From DAOTWA01 sp034435955 (GTDB lineage: Bacteria; Chloroflexota; Anaerolineae; Anaerolineales; Anaerolineaceae), in contig DAOTWA010000014.1 in the NCBI GenBank assembly GCA_034435955.1, positions 1 through 9,756 of the forward strand: a DNA stretch of 9,756 nt, read 5' to 3'. Numbering within the stretch: position 1 is the first letter of the stretch; each line of letters opens with the position of its first letter. Positions 1 to 6,876 of this stretch are shown piece by piece. A program made the translations under genes and the position numbers. The notes beneath the pieces are model-generated. The model searched no databases and was not told where the DNA came from. It was given only the letters and a program-made list of their open reading frames with translations.

Positions 1-1806
1 ACGCCTACCCCAGCACCACGCACACTGGTAATCTGTCTGGGGCAGGAGCCGCAGACGTTGTATCTTTACGGCGGATCTTCGGCCGCGATGTGGAGCGTGC
101 TGGAAGCCATCTACGACGGACCGGTGGACACGCGCTCCTACGCCGCTCAGCCGGTGATCCTCGCCGGTCTACCCCAGCCTGGCGACGGCGTGGAAATCAA
201 GGCAGCGACGGTTCATCCGGGTGATCAGGTGGTAGATGTGAACGGCGACCTGACGGTGCTGAAGGCGGGGGTGAAGGTGCGCCCCGGCGGCTGTGATTCC
301 GCGGATTGCACCCAAACTTACGACGGCAAGAGCGATCTGCAGATGGATCAGGTAACCATCCAGTATCATCTGAAGGCCGGGTTGAAGTGGTCGGATGGCG
401 CGCCGCTCGTCGCCTCGGATTCGGTTTATTCATACAAACTGGCCTCTGACCCGAACACACCGACTTCAAAATATTACTCTGACCGCACTGCAGCCTATCA
501 GGCTGTGGACACGCAAACCGTGCAATGGGTCGGCTTACCGGGCTACCAGCCGGACAGCTATGCGAGCCTTTTCTGGCTGCCTCTCCCCGAACATGCCTGG
601 AGCAGCCTATCGCCCGCCGAACTGCTCAAAGACCCCCTTTCGACGGAGAAACCACTCGGTTGGGGGCCGTATACCATTACCGATTGGGTCAAAGGCGACC
701 ACATCAGTCTGACGAAAAACCCGCTTTATTTCCGCGCCGATGAGGGCCTCCCTCATTTCGACCAGTTGATCTTTCGTTTCGTCGGCTCGAATCCTCAAGC
801 CAGCATCTCGGCCGTGCTGTCCGGGGAATGTGATCTGGCTGACGGAAGCGCGCTATCTGAGGAGCAGCTCAGCACCCTGGTAGACCTGCAGCAGAGCAAA
901 CGGCTGAAACTGGCCGTCGCCCAAGGGCCGGAATGGGAGCATGTCGACTTTGGCATTCGACCGGCCTCTTACGACGATGGCTATAATCCGGCGGCCGGCG
1001 ACCGGCCTGACTATTTCGGCGACCCGCGCACCCGTCAGGCCTTCGCCCTGTGCATGGACCGCCAGCGGGTGGTCAGGTTGCTGATGATGAATCTGTCCAG
1101 CGTGATGAACAGCTACGTGCCCCCTCAGAATCCGCTCTACGATCCCAACGTGAGGTCCTACGATTTCAATCCCGCTGAGGGCGAGAAGCTGCTGGATCAA
1201 GTGGGCTGGAAGGATACGGATGGCAATCCGGCCACCCCCCGCATCGCCCAGGGGGTAAAGGGGGTTCCGGATGGCACTCCCCTCCAGGTGAATTTTTGGA
1301 CGACCCAGGCGCCGTTGCGCAAGCAGGTCAGCCAGATGCTGGCGGATTCCCTTCAGTCCTGCGGAATTGGCGTCACGTTGAATTATTACACCCCCGACCA
1401 GCTTTTCGCCGAAGGACCGGATGGGCCACTCTTCGGGCGCAAATTTGATCTGGTAGAGTTCACCTGGCAGAGCGGATCACAGCCGCTGTGCTACCTCTTC
1501 CAGAGTACGCAGATCCCCAACGCGCAGAACCACTGGGTGGGCGTCAATGTGAGCGGGTACGCCAATCCGGACTTCGACGCGGCTTGCAGCGCAGCCTTGC
1601 AGTCCTGGCCAGATCAACCTGCCTACAAAGACGACCAGATCAAGGCCCAGGAAATCTTCTCCGGCGACCTGCCGGTCGTGCCGCTCTTCCTGCACCTGCA
1701 GATTGCAGCCGCCCGCCCAGATTTCTGCGGTCTGGCGCTAGACCCCACCGAGCGCAGCGATTTGTGGAACCTGGAGGCCTTCGATTACGGCAACGGATGC
1801 AAATAA
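1..1806 (+). CDS. Peptide ABC transporter substrate-binding protein, family 5 (5'-truncated)
   Basis: The reading frame is open from base 1 to the TAA at 1804-1806, giving 601 visible residues. The 5' end lies outside the window, so the signal peptide and probable lipobox are not seen. The visible start, a TPTP linker followed by TLVICLGQEPQTLYLYG, is what usually follows the lipid-anchor Cys in such proteins. The TTG at 58 is internal and not the true start. Hallmarks of the DppA/OppA-like SBP_bac_5 family are visible: LKWSDGAPLVASDSVYSY (about residues 128-145 of the visible chain) and LGWGPYTITDWVKGDHISL in the middle. The family binds oligopeptides, dipeptides or nickel and some sugars outside the cell and delivers them to a two-permease, two-ATPase importer. 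Two close cysteines (GGCDSADC, about residues 98 and 103) could form a disulfide; this is inference. The oppD/oppF-like genes downstream support a peptide role. The exact ligand cannot be read from sequence. Confidence 0.93.
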   Translation, partial: TPTPAPRTLVICLGQEPQTLYLYGGSSAAMWSVLEAIYDGPVDTRSYAAQPVILAGLPQPGDGVEIKAATVHPGDQVVDVNGDLTVLKAGVKVRPGGCDSADCTQTYDGKSDLQMDQVTIQYHLKAGLKWSDGAPLVASDSVYSYKLASDPNTPTSKYYSDRTAAYQAVDTQTVQWVGLPGYQPDSYASLFWLPLPEHAWSSLSPAELLKDPLSTEKPLGWGPYTITDWVKGDHISLTKNPLYFRADEGLPHFDQLIFRFVGSNPQASISAVLSGECDLADGSALSEEQLSTLVDLQQSKRLKLAVAQGPEWEHVDFGIRPASYDDGYNPAAGDRPDYFGDPRTRQAFALCMDRQRVVRLLMMNLSSVMNSYVPPQNPLYDPNVRSYDFNPAEGEKLLDQVGWKDTDGNPATPRIAQGVKGVPDGTPLQVNFWTTQAPLRKQVSQMLADSLQSCGIGVTLNYYTPDQLFAEGPDGPLFGRKFDLVEFTWQSGSQPLCYLFQSTQIPNAQNHWVGVNVSGYANPDFDAACSAALQSWPDQPAYKDDQIKAQEIFSGDLPVVPLFLHLQIAAARPDFCGLALDPTERSDLWNLEAFDYGNGCK

Positions 1807-1814
1807 CCCGGATG

Positions 1815-1838
1815 TTGGCAATGATTTCCTATTATAAT
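1815..1838 (+). promoter_or_regulatory. Possible promoter upstream of oppD-like gene
   Basis: A perfect TATAAT (1833-1838) lies in a locally AT-rich spot of the 196-bp gap between the binding-protein gene and the oppD-like gene. The best -35-like hexamer, TTGGCA at 1815-1820, is only 12 bp away, too close for a standard sigma-70 promoter, and there is no TG extended -10. If used, it would give a leader of about 155 nt for the ATPase genes. This is a weak call based on one hexamer. Confidence 0.27.
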
Positions 1839-2002
1839 TTTCAGATCACGCTCCGCCCCATCCTGGAGTGGATGGAAGACAATCCTGCCACAGGGGAAGA
1901 TCGAAAAAGCCTTGTTTCTGCTGATTCGTCTCAGTACCGCGCCTGTGCCAGGTCAATCAGAAAGTGATCATCATGGAGATTATTTGTTAAGGAGAGCCCG
2001 GA

Positions 2003-3079
2003 ATGACCAGCTTTCAGACCTCTGCCCATAATGGGAACATCCTGGAGGTCCGCCGCCTGAAGACATACTTCTTCACCGACGAAGGGGTGGTAAAGGCGGT
2101 GGATGGCGTGGATTTTAACGTGAAAGCAGGAGAGGTATTGGGTCTGGTGGGTGAATCGGGCTGCGGAAAGAGCGTGACCTCGCTGTCCATCCTCCGCCTG
2201 GTGGGGCCGCCGGGAAAGATCGTGGATGGGGAAATCATCTTCGATGGCAGGGACTTGCTGACGCTTTCGGAGCGGGAAATGGTGGAAATGCGAGGCGACC
2301 GTATATCGATGATATTCCAGCAGCCGCAGACCAGCCTCAATCCGGTATTCATGGTGGCGGACCAGGTGGCGGAGGTGCTGCAAATCCATCAGAATCTGGA
2401 TAAGAAGAACGCCTGGGATCGGGCCATCGAACTGCTGCGCCTGGTGGGTATCCCCGATCCAGAGCGTAAGGCGCGCGCATACCCGCATGAGATGAGCGGC
2501 GGTCAGGCGCAGCGTGTAATGATCGCCATGGCGCTGGCGCTTAACCCCCAGCTATTGATCGCGGACGAACCGACCACAGCTCTGGACGTCACCATTCAGG
2601 CGCAGATCCTGGATCTTATGCGGGACCTGCGGGAGCGGATGGGAACGTCGGTCATCCTCATCACTCACGACCTGGGTGTGATTGCCGAGATGGCCGATCG
2701 GGTGGCGGTGATGTATGCAGGCCAAATCGTCGAGCAAGCAGAAGTGAGTGAATTGTTCGAGCGGCCTTTACACCCTTACACCCAGGGGTTGATCGCCTCG
2801 ATCCCGGTTTTGGGCAGGGTGCAGGAGCGCTTGGACGTGATTCCCGGCAGCGTTCCGGACCTGATCGATCTGCCGGTCGGGTGCCGCTTCGCGCCGCGCT
2901 GCCGGGCCAGAGTAGCCCATCAATTGAAGATCTGCACGGAGATGGAGCCACCGCTGGAGGAGCTGTTACCCGACCACAGCGTGCGCTGCTGGCTTTACTC
3001 CAGCCGCGGGGGGCACAATGCACCCCTGAAAGCTTACGAGGGCGTCTTCAGCAAATTCGAGCGCGGGGCCGAACGATGA
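2003..3079 (+). CDS. oppD: Oligopeptide/dipeptide ABC transporter ATP-binding protein (OppD/DppD-like)
   Basis: This is a 358-residue ABC ATPase, normal length for the family. It is one of the two cytoplasmic motor subunits that drive peptide import. Visible motifs: Walker A GESGCGKS (50-57), Q-loop Gln106 (MIFQQPQTSLNP), signature MSGGQ (164-168), Walker B LLIADEP (184-190) and H-loop His222. The C-terminal oligopeptide-transporter extension follows, with HPYTQGL (257-263) and four cysteines (294, 300, 311, 329). In the Dpp/Opp ATPase family, a cysteine set in this position is known to bind a [4Fe-4S] cluster. The ATG at 2003 has a good ribosome site, AAGGAGA at 1989-1995, 7 nt upstream. The stop overlaps the start of the next ATPase gene (ATGA at 3076-3079), suggesting translational coupling and a 1:1 heterodimer. 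Whether the system takes up dipeptides, longer peptides or another solute is not resolved. Confidence 0.94.
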   Translation: MTSFQTSAHNGNILEVRRLKTYFFTDEGVVKAVDGVDFNVKAGEVLGLVGESGCGKSVTSLSILRLVGPPGKIVDGEIIFDGRDLLTLSEREMVEMRGDRISMIFQQPQTSLNPVFMVADQVAEVLQIHQNLDKKNAWDRAIELLRLVGIPDPERKARAYPHEMSGGQAQRVMIAMALALNPQLLIADEPTTALDVTIQAQILDLMRDLRERMGTSVILITHDLGVIAEMADRVAVMYAGQIVEQAEVSELFERPLHPYTQGLIASIPVLGRVQERLDVIPGSVPDLIDLPVGCRFAPRCRARVAHQLKICTEMEPPLEELLPDHSVRCWLYSSRGGHNAPLKAYEGVFSKFERGAER

Positions 3080-4092
3080 GCATCACCATGGCAGCAGATA
3101 CAGTCGGCGTGAATCAAGATCGTGATGGGCGGGTGCTGATCGAAGTCGAGCATCTGAAAAAATATTTCCCTGTTCGCGGCGGCCTGTTGCAGCGCGTGGT
3201 GGGACAGGTACAAGCGCTGGACGACGTGAGCTTTAACGTTTATCAAGGGGAGACGCTGGGTCTGGTGGGCGAATCGGGGTGCGGGAAAACGACAGTGGGG
3301 CGCACGATGCTGCGCTTGACCGAACCCACCGGCGGGGTGGTGCGCTTCGAGGGGAAAAACATTTTCGACCTGCAGGGACGGGAGCTGAAGGCGATCCGCC
3401 GGGACATGCAGATCATCTTTCAGGATCCATACGCGTCGCTGGATCCACGCACGCCGATCGGCGAGTCGGTGATGGAAGGGCTGAAAATCCACGGCATTGG
3501 CACTCCCAAAGAGCGCTACGCGATGATGATCGAGATGCTGAAGAAAGTCGGCTTGGAGGAATACCACGCGCGGCGCTACCCGCACGAGTTTTCCGGGGGC
3601 CAGCGGCAGCGCATCGGCATCGCCCGCGCACTGGCCCTGCGCCCGAAGTTCATCGTTTGCGACGAGCCAGTCTCCGCGCTGGATGTATCCATCCAGTCGC
3701 AGGTTCTCAACATACTCAAAGATTTGCAGCAAGAATTTGGATTGACCTACCTGTTCATCGCCCACAATTTGAGCGTGGTCGAGCATATCTCGAACCGGGT
3801 AGCGGTCATGTACCTGGGCAAGATGGTCGAGATGACCGGGCGCGAGGAGCTTTTCCGCAACCCGCTCCACCCCTACACCCAGGCGCTGATGTCCGCCATC
3901 CCAATACCGGATCCGAAGGTGAAACGGGAGCGGATCATCCTGAAAGGCGATGTGCCCAGCCCGTTGAACCCGCCCAAAGGGTGCCGCTTCCACCCGCGCT
4001 GTCCCGTGGCGATGGCGCAATGCGCCCTGCAGGAGCCGGAGTTCAAAGAAGTCGTCCCGCAGCATTGGGTTGCCTGCTGGCGGGTCGGATGA
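3076..4092 (+). CDS. oppF: Oligopeptide/dipeptide ABC transporter ATP-binding protein (OppF/DppF-like)
   Basis: This is the second ATPase of the importer, 338 residues from the ATG at 3076. That start is chosen because it overlaps the upstream stop as ATGA; in-frame codons further upstream lie inside oppD and are unlikely. Another ATG lies 12 bp downstream (3088). Motifs: Walker A GESGCGKT (65-72), Q-loop Gln116 (IIFQDPYASLDPR), signature FSGGQ (172-176), Walker B FIVCDEP (192-198) and H-loop His230. The H-loop reads HN rather than the more common HD. The C-terminal extension has HPYTQAL (265-271) and Cys303, 309, 316 and 334, the same iron-sulfur-type pattern as its partner. The DPYASLDPR Q-loop and the N-terminal KKYFPVRGG are typical of OppF/DppF rather than OppD. 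It should pair with the oppD product on the cytoplasmic face of permeases encoded elsewhere. Confidence 0.94.
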   Translation: MSITMAADTVGVNQDRDGRVLIEVEHLKKYFPVRGGLLQRVVGQVQALDDVSFNVYQGETLGLVGESGCGKTTVGRTMLRLTEPTGGVVRFEGKNIFDLQGRELKAIRRDMQIIFQDPYASLDPRTPIGESVMEGLKIHGIGTPKERYAMMIEMLKKVGLEEYHARRYPHEFSGGQRQRIGIARALALRPKFIVCDEPVSALDVSIQSQVLNILKDLQQEFGLTYLFIAHNLSVVEHISNRVAVMYLGKMVEMTGREELFRNPLHPYTQALMSAIPIPDPKVKRERIILKGDVPSPLNPPKGCRFHPRCPVAMAQCALQEPEFKEVVPQHWVACWRVG

Positions 4093-4105
4093 GGTCCTAA
4101 AGCCA

Positions 4106-5209
4106 ATGGGCAATCATCGGGTTTTGATCGTCGAAGATGCGCTCGAGCTGGGTCGGTTGATCCGCTCTGCCCTGGATACGCTGAAGGCGCCGCTGGAGGT
4201 AGCGGTGGTGCCCTCCGCGGAAGAGGCTCTCCTGGTCGCGTCTCGCCGCGGGGTGGATCTGCTGATCACCGATGAGCGTTTACCGGGCATCCCTGGTCTG
4301 GAATTGATCCGCCGGCTGAAGGAGCGCAAGAAGGTCGGCAAAGTCATGGTGATCACTGCGCTGAAGGCGCCCGGATTGGAGAAGCAGGCGCGTGACGCCG
4401 GCGCAGACGCCTTTTTCTTCAAGCCGCTGGCGATGACCGAGTTCTTGCGCACGGTTGGCAGGCTGCTGGAGCTGGAACTGCCTCCTGAGCTGCGCGAAAT
4501 GGCCGAGCCTTCGCAGCAAGCAGCCGCTGCGCCGATGGATCTGTCCGGGTTGTTGGCTGATCTGCGCGCTTCTCTGTCGGCCATAGCCGTCTGTTTGCTG
4601 GACGCCGAGGGGCGCGTTGCCGCCGCGGCTGGCGAGCTTCCCGCCCCGCTGATTCCGGGCCGCGTCATCCCTGCGCTGCTGCCAGCGGTGAGCGCAGCGG
4701 AGAAAGTCTCGGATGTGCTGGATGGAAGCGGAAGGGAAAGCCTGCTGGCTTTCCGCGGGTCAACCTATGAGATGCTGGCGATGCCCCTCGGCCATGGCTA
4801 CGCCGCCCTGGCGGTGATGGCGGCCGTCGCACGCCCGGCGCGCCTGATCATGGCCGGCGAAGAGCTGCTCCATGCGCATTCCAGCCTGGTGGGAGCCCTC
4901 TCAGGCATGGGCGTCCAACTGGCGCGGGAAGCCGTTCCGTCCGGGGGCGAGGACGCGGTTGCACCTCCTGAAGCCGCCCTCCGGCCTGCATCTCAGCGCG
5001 ACCTGGGCGCAGGCGATGAGGCCGAACTCTCGGATTTGCAGCGCTTGCTGGAGGAAGGAGCTTCCTGGAAACCCGCCGCGGATGAGGTGGATGCCTACTG
5101 GGAGCTGGCCGACGGCGCGGTGGAGCCGCCCGTCTCTCCGGATATGCTGACCTACGATCAGGCCCGTCAGCTTGGCCTCGCTCCCGAAGATAAGGATAGC
5201 GACGCCTGA
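4106..5209 (+). CDS. Response-regulator receiver-domain protein with unassigned C-terminal region
   Basis: The product has 367 residues from the ATG at 4106. That start is preferred over an in-frame TTG at 4070 because it has GAGGT (4091-4095) 10 nt upstream and does not overlap oppF. Residues 1-125 form a CheY-like receiver with the full active site: Glu10/Asp11, phospho-acceptor Asp56 (LLITDERLPG), Thr84 and Lys106 (FFFKP). There is no DNA-binding or known output domain. Residues about 145-270 alternate hydrophobic and small residues (AVCLLDAEGRVAAAAGE..., then LGHGYAALAVM) in a way that resembles a GAF-like or similar small sensor fold; this is inference. Residues 271-330 look disordered or helical and acidic. 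The protein ends with YDQARQLGLAPED, which looks like a conserved tail. It sits 13 bp after oppF and may be on the same transcript, but no histidine kinase is in the window. It may act by protein-protein contact. Confidence 0.85.
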   Translation: MGNHRVLIVEDALELGRLIRSALDTLKAPLEVAVVPSAEEALLVASRRGVDLLITDERLPGIPGLELIRRLKERKKVGKVMVITALKAPGLEKQARDAGADAFFFKPLAMTEFLRTVGRLLELELPPELREMAEPSQQAAAAPMDLSGLLADLRASLSAIAVCLLDAEGRVAAAAGELPAPLIPGRVIPALLPAVSAAEKVSDVLDGSGRESLLAFRGSTYEMLAMPLGHGYAALAVMAAVARPARLIMAGEELLHAHSSLVGALSGMGVQLAREAVPSGGEDAVAPPEAALRPASQRDLGAGDEAELSDLQRLLEEGASWKPAADEVDAYWELADGAVEPPVSPDMLTYDQARQLGLAPEDKDSDA

Positions 5210-5237
5210 TACGCTCTGCACTCCATTGGCGGTTTCC

Positions 5238-5256
5238 TTCCCCAAGCCGGGGGGAA
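5238..5256 (+). other. Small GC-rich hairpin after receiver gene
   Basis: TTCCCC (5238-5243) and GGGGAA (5251-5256) form a 6-bp stem with a 7-nt loop, 29 bp after the receiver-gene stop. It could end the opp transcript, but the following bases are A/T mixed (TATGTTAAAATTTC) rather than a clear T run. The same stretch overlaps the spacer of the putative tRNA promoter. Confidence 0.35.
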
Positions 5257-5267
5257 TATGTTAAAAT
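5238..5267 (+). promoter_or_regulatory. Putative extended -10 promoter for tRNA-Gln
   Basis: TGTTAAAAT at 5259-5267 fits an extended -10 (TG, one base, TAAAAT), about 28 bp before the tRNA. A weak -35, TTCCCC at 5238-5243, lies 18 bp upstream. Its position just ahead of a stable RNA gene in otherwise GC-rich DNA supports it. Transcription would start around 5274. Confidence 0.5.
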
Positions 5268-5274
5268 TTCTATC

Positions 5275-5290
5275 CCGCCATTCACGGCGG
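5275..5290 (+). other. Hairpin in the tRNA 5' leader
   Basis: CCGCC (5275-5279) and GGCGG (5286-5290) form a 5-bp stem with a 6-nt loop that ends 4 nt before the mature tRNA 5' end. It would lie in the precursor removed by RNase P. It may be incidental. Confidence 0.3.
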
Positions 5291-5294
5291 ACAG

Positions 5295-5365
5295 TGGGGC
5301 ATGGTGCAATGGCAGCACACCAGACTTTGGATCTGTGGATCCTGGTTCGAGTCCAGGTGCCCCAG
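5295..5365 (+). tRNA. tRNA-Gln (anticodon UUG)
   Basis: A full cloverleaf can be folded by hand. The acceptor stem is TGGGGCA (5295-5301) with TGCCCCA (5358-5364), discriminator G5365. The D stem is GTGC/GCAC (5304-5307 with 5315-5318). The anticodon arm is CCAGA (5320-5324) with TCTGT (5332-5336), leaving a C/T mismatch at the outermost pair (27:43). The anticodon TTG is at 5327-5329 with T33 before it and a purine after it. The T arm is CCTGG/CCAGG (5341-5345 with 5353-5357) around TTCGAGT. The T1-A72 first pair is typical of bacterial tRNA-Gln. The 3' CCA is not encoded (the bases after the discriminator are CCT), so it must be added by the CCA-adding enzyme. It decodes CAA and, by wobble, CAG. 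Confidence 0.97.
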
Positions 5366-5407
5366 CCTGATGGTTCACCGCCGAGATGGACTGTTTGAGC
5401 GCCGAAA

Positions 5408-5423
5408 CCAGCCAGCAGGCTGG
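5408..5423 (+). other. Perfect 6-bp hairpin downstream of tRNA-Gln
   Basis: CCAGCC (5408-5413) and GGCTGG (5418-5423) enclose a 4-nt loop, AGCA. It lies 42 bp after the tRNA. No T run follows, so it is not a classical terminator. It could be a processing or 3'-protection structure in the tRNA precursor. Confidence 0.35.
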
Positions 5424-5438
5424 CCGCCCTCGTTTGCA

Positions 5439-5478
5439 GAGCTTTGCGCCGCCATGACGCGCCGGGCTCCTTTTGTTT
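5439..5478 (+). terminator. Probable rho-independent terminator between tRNA-Gln and glmU
   Basis: GAGC (5439-5442) pairs with GCTC (5466-5469). Inside it, GCGC (5446-5449) pairs with GCGC (5458-5461), separated by small internal loops. CTTTTGTTT follows immediately. The stem is interrupted, so termination may be partial. I see no strong promoter in the 47 bp between it and glmU, so some read-through from the tRNA promoter may feed glmU. Confidence 0.42.
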
Positions 5479-5525
5479 AATCGCCGTGGGCGGAGATCAG
5501 GCGCGTTGAAAAAGAGGAGTTCAGC

Positions 5526-6869
5526 ATGAAAACCAACGTCGTAATCCTGGCCGCCGGGCAGGGCACGCGCATGCGTTCCGCTCTGCCCAAGGTGCTGCAC
5601 AGGCTGGCCGGCAAGCCGCTGATCTTCCACGTCCTGCAGGTCGTAAGCACGTTGAGCGATGAGCCCCCGGTGTTGGTCGTGGGTGATGGCGCAGACGCTG
5701 TGCGCCAGGCGGCTGGCGGACGGGTGCGCTTCGCCGTGCAGGAGGAGCAGCTCGGCACGGCCCACGCCCTGCGCCAGGCGGAACCGCTCCTGCGCGGGCA
5801 GGGGGACGTTGTGCTGGTCACTTATGCGGACATGCCGTTGCTGCGCGCCGCGACCCTCCAGCGTCTGGTAGAGACACAGCGCACCAACTCCGGCCCAATC
5901 ACTATGCTGACGTTGGAATCGTCCGACTCGCGCGGCTTCGGTCGGGTGGTGCGCAGCGCCGATGGCAGTGTGCAGGCCATCGTCGAGGAGGCCCAGGCCA
6001 CTCCAGCGCAGCTCGCCATCCGCGAACTGAACGTGGGGGTCTACTGTTTCGATGCCGCCTGGCTGTGGGACGCCCTCAAACGCGTGCCGCTCTCCCCGAA
6101 GGGCGAATACTATCTGACCGAAACGGTCGGCCTGGCCGCCGCTCAGGGGCTGCCAGTGCAGGCTCTCACTCTGGAAGATCCCGACGAGGCCATCGGGGTG
6201 AACACCCGTGTGCATCTGGCTGAGGCCGAGGCTGCCCTGCGGCGGCGCATCAACACCGAGTGGATGCTGTCCGGCGTCACCATCGTCGATCCGACCAGCA
6301 CCTACATCGAGGCAGGCGTGGAAATCGGGCGGGACACGGTCATCTGGCCCGGCACTTACCTGCAAGGCGAGACGCGCATCGGCGAGGGCTGCACCATCGG
6401 CCCCAACACGATCGTCAGAGACAGCAGGGTGGGGAATGGCTGCACGCTGCTTGCCTCTGTGCTGGAGGGGGCGGTTGTGGAGGACGATGTGGACATGGGG
6501 CCTTACTGTCATTTGCGCAAGGGTGCGCATCTGGCCAGCGGCGTTCACCTGGGCAATTTCGGCGAGGTGAAGAGCTCCTATCTGGGTCCCGGCACGAAGA
6601 TGGGCCATTTCTCCTACATCGGCGATGCGACCATAGGGGCAAATGTGAACATTGGGGCGGGCACGATCACCTGCAATTTCGACGGCCAGCGGAAAAACCA
6701 GACTGAGGTGGGCGACGACGTGTTCATTGGCAGCGACACGATGCTGGTTGCGCCGGTCAAGCTGGGGGAAGGGTCGCGCACCGGAGCCGGCGCGGTGGTC
6801 ACTCACGACGTGCCCCCGCACACGCTGGTGGTGGGGGTCCCCGCCCGCCCGCTGCGCACGGTGGAGTGA
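5526..6869 (+). CDS. glmU: Bifunctional GlmU: glucosamine-1-phosphate N-acetyltransferase / N-acetylglucosamine-1-phosphate uridyltransferase
   Basis: GlmU makes UDP-GlcNAc, the precursor of peptidoglycan and other glycans, in two cytoplasmic steps: acetyl-CoA-dependent acetylation of GlcN-1-P, then UTP-dependent uridylylation. The 447 residues match family length (E. coli has 456). The N-terminal pyrophosphorylase domain (1 to about 225) has LAAGQGTRMRS (8-18), Lys22, QLGTAHA (75-81), the metal-binding Asp102 in YADMPLL, and Asn226 in GVNTR. The C-terminal left-handed beta-helix (about 250-440) shows hexapeptide repeats (IGEGCTIGPNT and others). Acetyltransferase residues are Arg331, Lys349, catalytic-type His361 in GHFSYIGD, Asn375 and Lys390 in the NFDGQRK motif. 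The start ATG has AGAGGAG (5513-5519) 6 nt upstream. It opens a compact run of four genes. All key residues appear intact. Confidence 0.97.
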   Translation: MKTNVVILAAGQGTRMRSALPKVLHRLAGKPLIFHVLQVVSTLSDEPPVLVVGDGADAVRQAAGGRVRFAVQEEQLGTAHALRQAEPLLRGQGDVVLVTYADMPLLRAATLQRLVETQRTNSGPITMLTLESSDSRGFGRVVRSADGSVQAIVEEAQATPAQLAIRELNVGVYCFDAAWLWDALKRVPLSPKGEYYLTETVGLAAAQGLPVQALTLEDPDEAIGVNTRVHLAEAEAALRRRINTEWMLSGVTIVDPTSTYIEAGVEIGRDTVIWPGTYLQGETRIGEGCTIGPNTIVRDSRVGNGCTLLASVLEGAVVEDDVDMGPYCHLRKGAHLASGVHLGNFGEVKSSYLGPGTKMGHFSYIGDATIGANVNIGAGTITCNFDGQRKNQTEVGDDVFIGSDTMLVAPVKLGEGSRTGAGAVVTHDVPPHTLVVGVPARPLRTVE

Positions 6870-6876
6870 GACGATC
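6860..6876 (+). promoter_or_regulatory. Ribosome-binding site pointing to a non-canonical start (ACG 6871 or ATC 6874)
   Basis: GGTGGAG (6860-6866), at the very end of glmU, holds a GGAG core (6863-6866). It lies 4 nt before ACG (6871) and 7 nt before ATC (6874). Neither is a standard start, yet the CNNM/CorC reading frame must begin about here to include its first membrane helix. Spacing favours ATC; the 1-nt gap after the glmU stop favours ACG. I cannot choose between them from sequence. Confidence 0.4.

Noticed and set aside
1884..1960. Imperfect inverted repeats in the gap before oppD (CCTGCCACAGG 1884-1894 with CCTGTGCCAGG 1942-1952; CTGATT 1921-1926 with AATCAG 1955-1960)
   Set aside because: The stems are short or mismatched with loops of 28-47 nt and no T run; such matches occur often by chance.
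1488..1967. + strand frame of 159 codons across the end of the binding-protein gene
   Set aside because: It lies in another frame of a well-supported gene, is arginine-rich, and has no recognisable domain.
2881..3075. Upstream extension of the oppF frame to GTG 2881
   Set aside because: It would overlap oppD by 199 bp with a sequence unlike ABC ATPase N-termini; the ATG at 3076 in the ATGA overlap fits the family.
4848..6821. Very long open frame (657 codons) on the minus strand, opposite the receiver gene, tRNA-Gln and glmU
   Set aside because: It is a shadow of high-GC coding DNA. Part of it (GAPGLEPGSTDPKSG-like) is the reverse translation of the tRNA gene, a known false-protein signature, and it opposes well-supported genes.
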